Shown: positions 31,378-41,074 of the stretch, piece by piece
Layout: every line of letters begins with the position of its first letter
Position numbering within the stretch: the first letter of the stretch is position 1
NCBI GenBank assembly: GCA_019155205.2
Contig: JAHNZQ020000308.1
Location: 1,081,037 to 1,145,036 of the forward strand
DNA: 64,000 bases
From: Gracilaria vermiculophylla
Lineage: Eukaryota > Rhodophyta > Florideophyceae > Gracilariales > Gracilariaceae
Reading direction: 5' to 3'
Program-made: the position numbers and the translations under genes
Notes under the pieces: generated by a model
The model's database searches: none
Seen by the model: the letters and a program-made list of their open reading frames with translations, nothing else
What the model was told of the DNA's origin: nothing

Positions 31378-32850
31378 TTACAACCCGATTCTGATAGCAA
31401 AGGCCAAGACCTGTTCCTCGAGAACGGCCTCATATCTTGCAGCGAAGGCCGTAAAAAACAAATTCGATTCGAGAGTACTTCCTCTCCATCCACGTTGATA
31501 TCGAGGGCTGTTCACCAATTTGACCATCCGATCACAACCTACTATTGCACAGTATGACTTCATCATCATGGCTTCCCCCCGAAACAGCACCATGTGCCCC
31601 GCTGTTGCACAATTTTCGGCGCGATCGCAGACAACTCTGGCTGGGAGATGACGTCGGTAGAGGAGCTTATCCTCGCCTGTGCGCTGGAGGGATTCCACGG
31701 CGATACAGATACTTTCTTCCGAGAAAGCATTTGCTATGCAGGATCCAGTACCATTTGAGACGACGCATTCTTCATTTGGCTCGCAATCTAGTTGAGTGCC
31801 ACACTCCTCTACTGATGGAGAAACAAGAGGAAGGGTAATGGACGGAAAAGAAGTTGAAGAAGGAAACAGAAATGCTTCAGAAGATGAAAATGGAGTTTCT
31901 TGAGGCAGAATTGGACCAGTAGATGCCGGGTTTTTAGAGTTGATGATCCTCTGTGATACACAGACCATATGTTGTCCTACTTGAACACAGGATTCGGTGT
32001 CGTCACAGTCCGTATTCCATACACAGGTCGCATCCAGGGTGGTGCAAACACATTCATCACCCCGTTGACAATGTTGAGTGCTGTTGAAATCAACGCTTAT
32101 CGATAAGGAACATATTCGCGATCCCTTGCAACTTGTCGATCGCAAACAGCGTTCCCCGTTGACCCGTTCGTTTATAAAACTAAAGGGGGCCATACAAGTT
32201 GGGAGTGAAGAAGGTAAACCTTTTCTTTCACATATCTCGTTCTCGTCACAGTCACCGTTATTAGTACAGCCCGAATCCTGAGACATACATATACATTCAT
32301 CGTTCAAGAAGTGAAGGCATCGGCTGTCGGGTGTCTGCTGTAGGACGCATTCACGAGGAGGCAGGCAGTCCAAAAGCGTGAAGCACGGCTCTCCGTTGAG
32401 GTTTGAACCTCTCCGTGGAAGAGGGACCGAATCGGATACACATACGCTTTCGTTCATAAGTGAAACACATGATTCGTCCTCATCGCATTGAGAATCATTT
32501 TCACAACAGATATCAGGTGTGTAGCAAAAGCAATTAAATCCAGAACAAGGGACGATTTCATCGTTAGAACCAAATGTTGCACACATACGAGGAAGCTCAC
32601 AATCAGGATCAAATTCACAAAAGTCAAAGTTAAGACCTGAACGACCATTGAGGGTCTGCAGCGGGGCCCAATACGCTTGAGAACCCGTCGGTTGCCGATC
32701 TGGAATTTTGCGTAGCTCGAGCAGCTGCAATCCTGAATAAAATGACTCCAGGTGTCCCACGGAAGTACACTGAGAAGGTTGTATATCTGACCAGCCAGGA
32801 GCTGCGAAAGAAAGCGGCAGGAGCAACAACGTGAGAATAATTCTGTTCAT
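31378..32850 (-). CDS. Secreted cysteine-rich protein C, CATPGH/PMMM-domain family
   Basis: 490 residues, opposite strand to paralogues A and B. Signal peptide MNRIILTLLLLPLSFAAPG. Three full cysteine repeats follow (starting FDFCEFDPDC, NGEPCFTLLDC and NGERCLRSTSC), then a Ser/Pro-rich linker, a half repeat (EECGTQLDCEPNEECV) and the family C-terminal domain (CIAVESL, LYRRHLPARVVCD, CATAGH, AMMM, YC, VGC, VNSPRY, FTAFAARY, final RIGL). The CATPGH motif has a Pro-to-Ala change and PMMM reads AMMM, so this is the most diverged copy. Two NGS/NGT-type and several other N-glycosylation sequons are visible. Function is unknown. Confidence 0.82.
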   Translation of the reverse strand: MNRIILTLLLLPLSFAAPGWSDIQPSQCTSVGHLESFYSGLQLLELRKIPDRQPTGSQAYWAPLQTLNGRSGLNFDFCEFDPDCELPRMCATFGSNDEIVPCSGFNCFCYTPDICCENDSQCDEDESCVSLMNESVCVSDSVPLPRRGSNLNGEPCFTLLDCLPPRECVLQQTPDSRCLHFLNDECICMSQDSGCTNNGDCDENEICERKGLPSSLPTCMAPFSFINERVNGERCLRSTSCKGSRICSLSISVDFNSTQHCQRGDECVCTTLDATCVWNTDCDDTESCVQVGQHMVCVSQRIINSKNPASTGPILPQETPFSSSEAFLFPSSTSFPSITLPLVSPSVEECGTQLDCEPNEECVVSNGTGSCIANAFSEESICIAVESLQRTGEDKLLYRRHLPARVVCDRAENCATAGHMVLFRGEAMMMKSYCAIVGCDRMVKLVNSPRYQRGWRGSTLESNLFFTAFAARYEAVLEEQVLAFAIRIGL

Positions 32851-33927
32851 TTTTCACTTCGGCCCTGCTTTAGCTTTTACAACCTGATGACCTCGAGGGC
32901 TTCTTCAGTCCAGCGAAAAAGTCTGCTGACATGGAAGAGTTTCACAGTCTTGTTCTCGAATCCAAGGGATTAGGAGGGGAAGCTCGCACATTAGCGTAAA
33001 CTTTGAAGAAACGCCAGCTCGTTTCATCTCCACAGAATGTAAACTCTCGATAAGTTTCATGTTTTTAAAATGTAGTAGGGAGCTTCACGTGAATCAGTGC
33101 CTGGGCGACCAGCCAAACGCTGACCAATATTTATGTCAGAGCCGGACTACAGTGGCACCAGAACCGCACTGCAGCTGATGATGCGCTAAAGGGATGCATT
33201 ATTGCCGCCTGATAATTCGCTAAGCGGCCATATTCAGCATTCAGTGCTTTTTGTTGCGCAGACTTGGGTGAGACGCTTGACTAATCACATTGCTTTTCTT
33301 CTCCCTGTACTTCAAGGCAATATCTTCGTTCGCGCCTCACTGCCTCGGGATGGTCTCACCTTTTTGTGGTAGATACCCGTGTAGATGCCTACAATGCCCC
33401 AATATGTGTTTTAAGAACTCTTAACAAGCTGTCGGGGTGACGATGAGCTTGGAGCTCAAAATGGTACGAGGGAAACAAGGCTATTCCTGGAGTTCTTGCG
33501 TCGGGGGGCACAGAGCTGCGGCTACATGTACAGCCAAAATTTCACACGGAGCGAAGAATGGCATTCATTACTTCTTACAGCAGACGTGAATTACAGCCAT
33601 TCGCCTCTGAATCGTTTACGGACGGGAGTAGTTCGTCATTGGTGGGTACATGGGTATCCCTTCGTAGCCACAGCACCGTCGTACCATCCTTCTCCACGAA
33701 AGATATTCAGGAAAAGCTCTAGAGGCTGTAAGCAGCACTTTGCATTGCGGTTTAGACGCTGTAGATTACATAGTCTTCGGTGCTCCGGCACTATTAGCTA
33801 CCTTTTCCACTCCCGTAACTCTATTCTCATAAGTTTGGATCGGCCTCATCAACAATCTGTATTCATTGCCATCATCAACCCCCACCTAACTCAAAATCAG
33901 AATCATCTAACATTTTGCGACTGCACC
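32851..33927. promoter_or_regulatory. Divergent upstream region, Cys-rich C / STRAP
   Basis: About 1.08 kb between divergent starts. An open frame runs in from 33496 towards the STRAP ATG but has no start codon of its own and no conserved content, so it is 5' UTR. No specific element recognised. Confidence 0.45.
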
Positions 33928-34997
33928 ATGACAACAACAACAACCATTCGTCAAATGCCCATGGTATGCCCCGGCCATAATCGAGGCATTGTCGAGCTTC
34001 AGTATTCGCCACCGGGATCGGAGGGCGTTTTCCTTGTATCTGCCTGTTTGGATGGTACGCCTATGTTACGAGACGGAATTTCAGGCGACTGGATTGGCTC
34101 ATTTGTCGGTCACAAGGGGGCAGTTTGGGGTGCTTGCATTTCATCTGACGCCTCCTTGGTCGCCACAGCTGGCGCCGATTTCACAGCACGTCTCTGGAAT
34201 GCTATCACAGGCGAATGTAAGACTGTTCTTACTCAGAAGCATATTTGCAAATCCGTCGCTTTCTCGGCGGATAACTCCCGGCTGCTCACCGCGGGGAACA
34301 CGAGTTCCATCAACATATACGATGTTGCTGCGTGCGAGGATACCCCGGTTGCGCTGCTCACCCCGAAAGACTCTCCCGGCACCAAGCACAGTGTTAAATT
34401 AGCGAGGTATGTAAAATCAGACACGAACACCGTTGTTTCTGCAGTGAGCAGTGCGAACGAAGAGAAAGTCTTGTCGATATGGGATGTTAGATCCGGAAGT
34501 GTTGAACGGAAGCTGCCTCTAGGCTCTATATGCAAATCTGGCGAGTTGACTTCCGACGGTAAGATTCTCACTGTAACTGGAGGTGATTCAACGTTGTCAG
34601 TTTATGACTTGGACAAAATGGAGCGCATAATGCAGATAGATCTTCCGGAACAAACTGAAAGCGCAAGTCTTCGGTATCCTCAAATGGACATGATGGTCGC
34701 TGGAGGTCAAGATTTAACGGTCAGAAGGTTCGAGGTGACGAGCGACAGCGCAGCGGTTGAGAAAGAGGCGAACAGGGGTCATCACGGGCCAGTTTGGGTT
34801 TTGCGATTTGCTCCAGACGGCGAAAGCTATGCGAGTGGTTCTGATGACGGTACAATTCGTTTATGGTACGTTAACTTGGCAGTTGCTCTCGAGGTGTAAG
34901 ATGGAAGAAATTATCATTAATAACTAACATGTGTTGTTCACTGCGTTTGCTATCCTTTTCCAGGAAAACCACGGTCGATCCGTCCCTAGTCGCGTGA
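33928..34997 (+). CDS. STRAP: STRAP-like WD40 protein (SMN-complex/spliceosome assembly factor), two exons
   Basis: Seven-bladed WD40 protein close to animal STRAP/Unrip. It opens RQMPMVCPGHNRGIVELQYSP and includes LVSACLDGTPMLRDG, GDWIGSFVGHKGAVWG, ADFTARLWNA, an AGGQDLTVRRFE blade and the final APDGESYASGSDDGTIRLW. STRAP assists snRNP assembly with the SMN complex and acts in other pathways. The uninterrupted frame ends oddly after IRLW. A 98-bp intron at 34866-34963 (GTACGT donor, AACTAAC branch site near 34923, TTTTCCAG acceptor) instead gives the tail IRLWKTTVDPSLVA with stop at 34995-34997, which fits the family better. Predicted length is 324 residues. The intron is inferred from sequence only. 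Confidence 0.88.
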
Positions 34998-35233
34998 CGG
35001 TTCAAACATAGGACGGTCACATTCCTTAGGTTTATGAAAACAAAATACAGGTTCATTTGAAGACGACGATTTTGATGATCTCCTCTTGTGTTGGAAAGCA
35101 ATGAATATGTATAGACCATCGCGTCACAACCGATCGTGAATCACATGCAGCGAGGTGTGCGTGCACAATGTCAGACTTAGCACGAGTGTCTACCGGTGGA
35201 GCTCCACAGCTTTGACACCAGAAGGTGAGTGTA

Positions 35234-36598
35234 TCAGGCCGAAGATGCAATACCGTCGATCATAAGTCGGAATCCCTCACCAATATCATGGCCCTCCTTG
35301 ATAGATGACAAGAGGCCCGGCATGTCTGTGTTCATGTCGAACATGTTAGACAAGAAAAGAAGCGCGTGAAAGTCAGAGAGTTTTTGGGTATATGATAGTT
35401 TGTCATCGGCGAGGATCTTCTTCAAGTCAGATGGGCCCTGTGGGGCAATATCCCTGTTTTCAACAGCGAAGGAAGTTCGCAACCAGCTGTCGCAGCTCTT
35501 GATTGGAATATTTAGCAGAAAGAACTCAGTATGCACTTTCCGCACGTCTTTTCCTTCTACCAAAACGTCTTCTTTGCACAAAACGCGACCAGAGTTAGGC
35601 TTCTGTAGGTCTTGCTCCTCAAATATACCGTCGACATACATCTGCATTGCCAGATCGGATATTTGGTAGGCTTCAAAAAGGGTTTCTCCGGTTTCTGCTG
35701 TTGTAACAACTAGTACTACAAAGGCTTTCTTCTGCTCATCGGTGAGATGTTTGGCCATTCGCGCAGCAAACACCACATCCATTCCTGATAAAATGCACTT
35801 TCTAGGTTTAGCGGAAAAAACGATTCCCACGCGTTGCAACCCCAGGAGCTGAGCGACGGTATCAGCTCGATGGGTCATGTCGCCTTCATCGTCTAGAGAG
35901 TAAAATTGGTCTGAACCGCTTTGCGGGGGCTCGTAAATCGCTAACACACGCGTTTCGCCGCTTTCAGTGACATCGCCGTAGCATATACCAACTCGCTGCT
36001 GTTGGAAGCCAGTGCGAGCAATGTAGGCTTGAAACTGTTCCGCAGCCTTGTTGTCGACCAAAACAGCCGAGGCATGAGCTTCAGGCTGGGCCGTGATCTT
36101 GGTTTTCAGCGCCTCTAGTGCTTCCATGACAGCGACACTCATGCCGCGCCCCTTCCATTTAGCAAGCTCGTTTTCGTACCGCTCTCGCTTGTCCTCTTTT
36201 GGCATACAATGCTCGCACATTCCGCGCGGCCCGTGTCGACATCGAGGTCGCCAGGTTGCTGTTTCTGGCTGCGGCTGATCGCCATCATCTAGATCGTCTT
36301 CGGTGGCGCTTGCAGCCGATTCAGGCTGCGGGTCTGGCGTAGAGGCATCTGGCGGTGGGGAGGTTTGCGATTCGGCAGGAGGCGTTGCCTTTGCTACGCC
36401 TTTTATAAAAATAATGTCCCCGTGGCGAGCTTGGGGGAAGACGAAGGGCTGAGTGAATCGTATGTCCGAGTAGAGGGCAAACTGGCCTTCCATCTTTTCG
36501 AGCGCCTCGATCTTTGCCCCTAGGTGTTGCAGGGTTTCCCCAGGATTAAGCGTTACGCGCTCTGTGGCGCCGTTTGGGAGTCGGATTCGCAGGATCAT
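35234..36598 (-). CDS. NPL4: NPL4, cofactor of the CDC48/p97 ATPase
   Basis: 454 residues. The ubiquitin-like N-domain (MILRIRLPNGATERVTL) binds CDC48. A Pro/Asp/Glu-rich linker follows, then the zinc-binding CRHGPRGMCEHC motif, the MPN core (about 185-330: RVGICYGDV and GLQRVGIVFSAKP, lacking the JAMM metal ligands, as is normal for NPL4) and the conserved C-terminal helical domain to GEGFRLMIDG. With UFD1 it delivers ubiquitylated substrates to CDC48 for unfolding, in ERAD and chromatin extraction. There is no animal-type NZF finger at the C-terminus. The start 36598 is fixed by the ubiquitin-like fold; the longer open frame upstream is not conserved. Confidence 0.93.
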   Translation of the reverse strand: MILRIRLPNGATERVTLNPGETLQHLGAKIEALEKMEGQFALYSDIRFTQPFVFPQARHGDIIFIKGVAKATPPAESQTSPPPDASTPDPQPESAASATEDDLDDGDQPQPETATWRPRCRHGPRGMCEHCMPKEDKRERYENELAKWKGRGMSVAVMEALEALKTKITAQPEAHASAVLVDNKAAEQFQAYIARTGFQQQRVGICYGDVTESGETRVLAIYEPPQSGSDQFYSLDDEGDMTHRADTVAQLLGLQRVGIVFSAKPRKCILSGMDVVFAARMAKHLTDEQKKAFVVLVVTTAETGETLFEAYQISDLAMQMYVDGIFEEQDLQKPNSGRVLCKEDVLVEGKDVRKVHTEFFLLNIPIKSCDSWLRTSFAVENRDIAPQGPSDLKKILADDKLSYTQKLSDFHALLFLSNMFDMNTDMPGLLSSIKEGHDIGEGFRLMIDGIASSA

Positions 36599-37321
36599 GA
36601 GAGCGGAGGGGAAGACACGCAGGGAGACTTGTGAAACTCTGACGGCGAGCAGCGATCTGCGTGAGAGTGTGACCGGGAGGGTAAGTCGGATCCGGGCGCA
36701 GAGGGGATGACGGCGTAGAGGCTGCGTGGGCGGCGCCCGAAGGGCAGGGCGCAGTTGACGGGGGTGCCCGTGTGGAAGCGATCGAGTGGTGTCACACGGG
36801 CCAACCTGTGCGCAGTGGAGGCTGTGGAACGAGAAGCCAGGGAAAGAAACAGCCAATGGGCGCGGCGCGCAGCTGCTGCGCGCTTCCGGGAGCACGGGCG
36901 CTGCACCATGGCGCTCCCCGAGGCTGCGCGGAAAGCTCGCAGCATGCGTCGGTCTCCGCACGGTGCTCGACTCCGTCGCAAGCGCGGAGAAGGCCGTCGT
37001 GAGCATAGGCGTGTGCACTGGGCTTGGCTTGTGGCTGTCCAACGGCGCTCCGCCGCGCCGCGCCTTGCGCTGCACAGCGTCGTCTGAAACGGCCCAAGTC
37101 GTTTCGCTGTCGTTTTCGTCCTCTTCGCGTCTTCCCGTTGCCGTGCAGGAACCCACCTCTCCCGCTGACCCCAAGACCCCAAGCCGCGCCTTCAGCATGC
37201 ACCCCAAATCCGTCTTATCTGTCACAGTCTTCCGTGCCTAAAGAAAAAAACCCCTCTCGCCCTCGCCGCATGTTTCTTGGTCTGTTGTCCACCTACGTCA
37301 TCCCGAGTCTCTGCTCATCTT
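36599..37321. promoter_or_regulatory. Divergent promoter region, NPL4 / KIX gene
   Basis: About 720 bp between divergent starts, GC-rich in its first two thirds (36600-37100). Overlapping long frames on both strands are a by-product of base composition. No gene or specific element recognised. Confidence 0.5.
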
Positions 37322-38604
37322 ATGAGTGACTATCAAGACGACTGGTGTGGTGGACTGTTCAAAGTCGACCGTAAGCAGATTTACTCATCCGTGCTTGTCT
37401 TTTTAATACGTAAGCTCTTGCCTCCCTCTCAACCATGTGCGCACTGTCGTTTCACAGCTAACCAACCTCCTTTTGCGCAGAGCACAACCCAAACGCTCCC
37501 CAACAACGACTTGTTCATCTCGCCCTATCGCTGGAAGAAAGCGCATATACCGAATCCGCGTGTCCTCTGTACTACCTCGAACAAGTTGTTGCCAATTTGG
37601 TACAAGCCAATGCCTCTGTGTCCAGAGCTTCAAGTGGCGTTCCCAATGCAACCGCTCCGAAACAAGTCAGCACCCTCGGAGGAGTTGCAACCTTAAGTAA
37701 TGGGCCAGCTATGGCAGCTTTGCATCAAGCCACTTCACTTGAACATCTTCCTTATCAACAGCCTTCTCCGCAAGATGATTGGAGAAATAGTTTGTCCTGT
37801 GAAAAGCGTAACAAAATCTTGCAGGGCTTCATAGCGAGGCTGACATGTATGTATGCGTTCTCTCGCACCTTAGTTCCCTCTTTCAACTCTAACTTTCAGA
37901 TTCTTTCTATACAGCATGTAACATGGGAAAATCTTCGCAAGCAGTAATCGAAGCGGTCACAGCTTTTGAGAGCTGCGTCTTCGTTAGCGCCATGTCGTCC
38001 GAAGACTATGTCCAGCAAATCGTAGTCGAGCTTAGTCGCTGTGAGAACTGCCGCACATTGCCTGTTCCTTCTGCACAAGTTCTGTCACTGCTGCAGCAAT
38101 GTGGCATTCAGCCCTGCGTGCCGCAATCCCAAACTCCTCAATCTACGGTGGACAGTGTGCCCATTCCACCTTCCCCAACCGGGCCACAGAATATCTTGAA
38201 CTTGGAACCTAGCGAACTTCTGTCCTCTCTCTTTGAACAACCAAACTGGAAAGACTTGCTCACGCCAGCGGATAGACTAACGGTTGTGAAACATATTCAC
38301 TCCAAGCTAATGGGTAAGTTGCACTCCTTTCTCATACGTGAGACTCCTTTTTACGCTCAACCGAATTCTAATCATTGTCTTCCATGCAGTTCTTAACCTC
38401 AATGAGACAGTTCAAGAGAAGTTTCAAATAGCAATCTCTCTCGAACTTGATGCGTTTACAAAAGCCGAAACAGGTTTTACATATCTCAAGTCCCTGAAAG
38501 AAATCACTACATGTCTTCAGCCCGTGTGCGTTTCGGAAGCTCGCTCCACATCAAGGCCGATCGACGGGAATAACAGCGAAGAAGTCCAGCATATCACAAG
38601 CTGA
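37322..38604 (+). CDS. KIX-domain protein, MED15-like, four exons
   Basis: Spliced gene reconstructed from sequence: exons 37322-37370, 37481-37846, 37915-38313 and 38390-38604, giving 342 residues. Introns of 110, 68 and 76 bp have GTAAGC, GTATGT and GTAAGT donors, CTAAC/CTAAT branch sites and CAG acceptors. All join in the same phase. Residues ~115-180 form a KIX domain split by intron 2: DDWRNSLSCEKRNKILQGF, then AVTAFESCVFVSAMSSEDYVQQI, the pattern of MED15 and plant CBP/HAC proteins. KIX binds transcriptional activation domains. A later helical part (LEPSELLSSLFEQPNWKDLL onward) is unassigned. The protein is much shorter than animal MED15 and lacks long Gln tracts. MED15 is the best guess; another coactivator is possible. 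Confidence 0.72.
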
Positions 38605-38777
38605 GCAATTCAATGCATTTAGACTCATCCGTTTCATTCTAACAATACAAGTGAAAGCTCTCAAAAATGTTACTGTATTCTTACGTACATTATGTCACAG
38701 AAGTGCCTCGTACGGGCCTCGTCAGATGACTATGAAAGGTACCAGAGCCCAACGTTGGCGCAAGTACAATATCAAAC

Positions 38778-39359
38778 TTAGTACCAAGCGTCTTCTAGAG
38801 ATTTCAATTCGGCTCCAAAGACATCATCACAATCATCAATACCATCTGTGGGTTTCTGATTGCAAAGGTCTGGGAGCATTTCACACATGATTTCAGCCCT
38901 ACTCTTCACAGGCCTCCCAAGGCGGTCTGGCACACCCTTTCCTGCGCCCCGCAGCTTCGCGTGCAACTGCTCTTTCTCTTTCTTTTTTCGTAGGATGTGC
39001 CTCACGAGATGTCTAACGTATCTTGGTCGTATCCACTTCCCTTCATATCCTCTCTTTCTCAGTTCTATGGCCACATGCATCGGAGTTTGAAATCCATTGC
39101 TTAAAATTTCCTCGATCGTCGCTTGCGCCTCCTCCTTCGTCACGTAAAGCCCTTTGTGAAGCGTGGCCGCTTTACGTCTGGCTTCACGACTGATGAGCTG
39201 GAGTCGTGCTATGGTGAGTTGATGCTTTAAATCTCCATGCATGAGGTTGAAAGCACCACTGATTTGTTCATTCTGAACGTGAGGGTGTTCACAGAACATA
39301 TGCACGATACGTCGCAAATTCCCGGCAATTTGCTTAGTTTCTTCCTCACTCCAGTCCAT
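38778..39359 (-). CDS. Hypothetical helical basic protein
   Basis: 193 residues starting MDWSEEETKQIAGNLRRIV, which resembles the first helix of a SANT/Myb unit, although the remaining Myb tryptophans are absent. The centre is helix-rich and strongly basic (SREARRKAATLHKG, then RPRYVRHLVRHILRKKKEKE), and the tail is acidic. It could bind nucleic acid. It is convergent with the KIX gene, with 173 bp between stops. I cannot assign a family; the ATG start and coding-like composition support a real gene. Confidence 0.55.
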   Translation of the reverse strand: MDWSEEETKQIAGNLRRIVHMFCEHPHVQNEQISGAFNLMHGDLKHQLTIARLQLISREARRKAATLHKGLYVTKEEAQATIEEILSNGFQTPMHVAIELRKRGYEGKWIRPRYVRHLVRHILRKKKEKEQLHAKLRGAGKGVPDRLGRPVKSRAEIMCEMLPDLCNQKPTDGIDDCDDVFGAELKSLEDAWY

Positions 39360-39499
39360 GTTTGTTGGCGAGCTTTCCTAAACGACAGGATTCAGTCGCA
39401 CTTTGGCGCGCCATTAAAGCCTTTAAGTACCAGTTCAGAATACCGGGCAACATACCGTTTTGATCGTGTAGAAACGACTATCAACATAAACTTGAACAG

Positions 39500-40555
39500 T
39501 CAAGTAATAGTATTCTCTCTTTGATTGGCAGGGTGGGATGAGATACGACCACGATGTCTGACAGGGTTTGGCTCCATCACAACTGTTTTTCTCCTCTGAC
39601 TTCTGCATCTGCGATCTGCAAGCCAGTCAACCGGAGCTTCATCAAAGTTGGTAGTCACATAACGTACCATACTATCAACAAACTCTCTTTTCCATATCCG
39701 TGCAACCATGTTAGAGGAACGAAGCTCATGAGCATCCTCTTCACCATTAGAAAGGTCAAACAAGGATGCACTGCACATTCGGATATGCTTTGGTCTACCA
39801 TGTTTATTTGTTGTAAACGAGTCTTGCAAATGTCGATCACACCACTCGATGACGTTTTTCATCTGCTCGCGAAATAGAACATCGTCCTGAACAATAACGA
39901 TGTATTCAGCATCGTTTTCTTCTGTGCAACGGCGAAGTACTTCTGCGTAATCCTGAGCTTCCTTACTTCTCCACTTGACACGCTTCTCATCATCGCCCAG
40001 GGTAAGCTTTCGATGAGCAATCGGAGGACGTTCTCGTTGAGCAAGCTTGAGCCAGCTGGGGAGCTTTGCATTACTTGTTTGGAAAACAGTTTTCAACCAG
40101 AAGGGATTCGCGGCCGGTTCTAGATCCATGTCAAAAACTGTGAGCTGTCGCAAATTGACGCTTTGATTTGTTGCCAATCGCCAAGACTTGACAGCATTAC
40201 TAACATATTCGACTTGCGTCCCATCCTGAAGTCGTGTCACACTAGGCATGCATGCCACTCCGCGAGCGCGATATTCTGGATGAACATAATCTTCTGCCTC
40301 GATTCTAGAGGCACGCAGAATGTCCTCATCATCAGACGGAATGTTGGATGTCAAAGCTTTGTGGGGTACAGAATTTGGCTGTTTTGATCGCATGATGTAC
40401 GCTATTGAGACAAGAAACGAAATTAAAACAATGAAAAACACATATTTAGCTTTAGATGCGACTATAGACGGCTCAGGAGAAGGTGGGTTACCGGGTGCGC
40501 GAAAGATCGTGTTTGACGAAGTTGCCAAGGGTCGGCGACGAACAGCCGTAACCAT
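39500..40555 (-). CDS. Membrane-anchored GT-A-like glycosyltransferase, PGAP4/TMEM246-like
   Basis: 351 residues from the first ATG. A cytosolic N-terminus (~35 residues) is followed by a single membrane helix (AKYVFFIVLISFLVSIAYIM) and a lumenal domain. The key block is KEAQDYAEVLRRC, then AEYIVIVQDDVLFREQM, in which QDD occupies the place of the acidic EDD metal-binding motif of PGAP4 and related MGAT4-type enzymes. The C-terminus VVMEPNPVRHRGRISSH matches the family's P-x-x-x-H-x-G-x-x-SS ending. PGAP4 adds GalNAc to GPI-anchor mannose in the Golgi in animals. Substrate in this organism is unknown. The family call rests on spaced motifs only. Confidence 0.55.
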   Translation of the reverse strand: MVTAVRRRPLATSSNTIFRAPGNPPSPEPSIVASKAKYVFFIVLISFLVSIAYIMRSKQPNSVPHKALTSNIPSDDEDILRASRIEAEDYVHPEYRARGVACMPSVTRLQDGTQVEYVSNAVKSWRLATNQSVNLRQLTVFDMDLEPAANPFWLKTVFQTSNAKLPSWLKLAQRERPPIAHRKLTLGDDEKRVKWRSKEAQDYAEVLRRCTEENDAEYIVIVQDDVLFREQMKNVIEWCDRHLQDSFTTNKHGRPKHIRMCSASLFDLSNGEEDAHELRSSNMVARIWKREFVDSMVRYVTTNFDEAPVDWLADRRCRSQRRKTVVMEPNPVRHRGRISSHPANQRENTIT

Positions 40556-40839
40556 CGGAAGATCCGGTTCCACACAACTGTGCCAGCCAGGCTACAGAAG
40601 TCGAGGACGGAAAGAGTCAGCACAACTGTGATAATCTATTGTAGTTCATGTGTACGTATCTATACGGCACGTAAGCGTGAGGTTATTGATAATAATACCG
40701 CATCACAAAATAGAGGAGTATCGGATTATGGTTCATGTGTACGTTTACCAAAAAGTGGTGAGCTGCCATTTCCTCATGAGCTGGAATTCTCTTTTTTTTT
40801 AAATATTTTTTGTGGCGCCTTAAGACACATCGCCACTAC

Positions 40840-40912
40840 GGGTCTGTAGCTCAATTGGTAGAGTGCTCCCTTAGCATGGGAGAGGTACCGGGATCGAAGC
40901 CCGGCAGATCCA
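40840..40912 (+). tRNA. tRNA-Ala (AGC)
   Basis: Full cloverleaf by eye. The acceptor stem GGGTCTG pairs with CAGATCC (one G-U). The D arm is GCTC-AATTGGTA-GAGT, the anticodon stem CTCCC/GGGAG with loop TTAGCAT (anticodon AGC at 40873-40875), and the T arm CCGGG-ATCGAAG-CCCGG. The discriminator is A. There is no intron, and a T run follows (TTTTTC), as expected for RNA polymerase III termination. Confidence 0.95.
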
Positions 40913-41074
40913 TTTTTCTTATTCTCCTCTACGTACACGTGGCCACAATTTGCTGGCGTTGCTTCGTTTCTGGTCACCTGCTCCACCTCCGATTCATACA
41001 GATCCTATAACCTAATCACCCTAAACACCAACCACCCGGAACGCAGTCTCTTCTCATTCCTTTCATCTGCGAAA

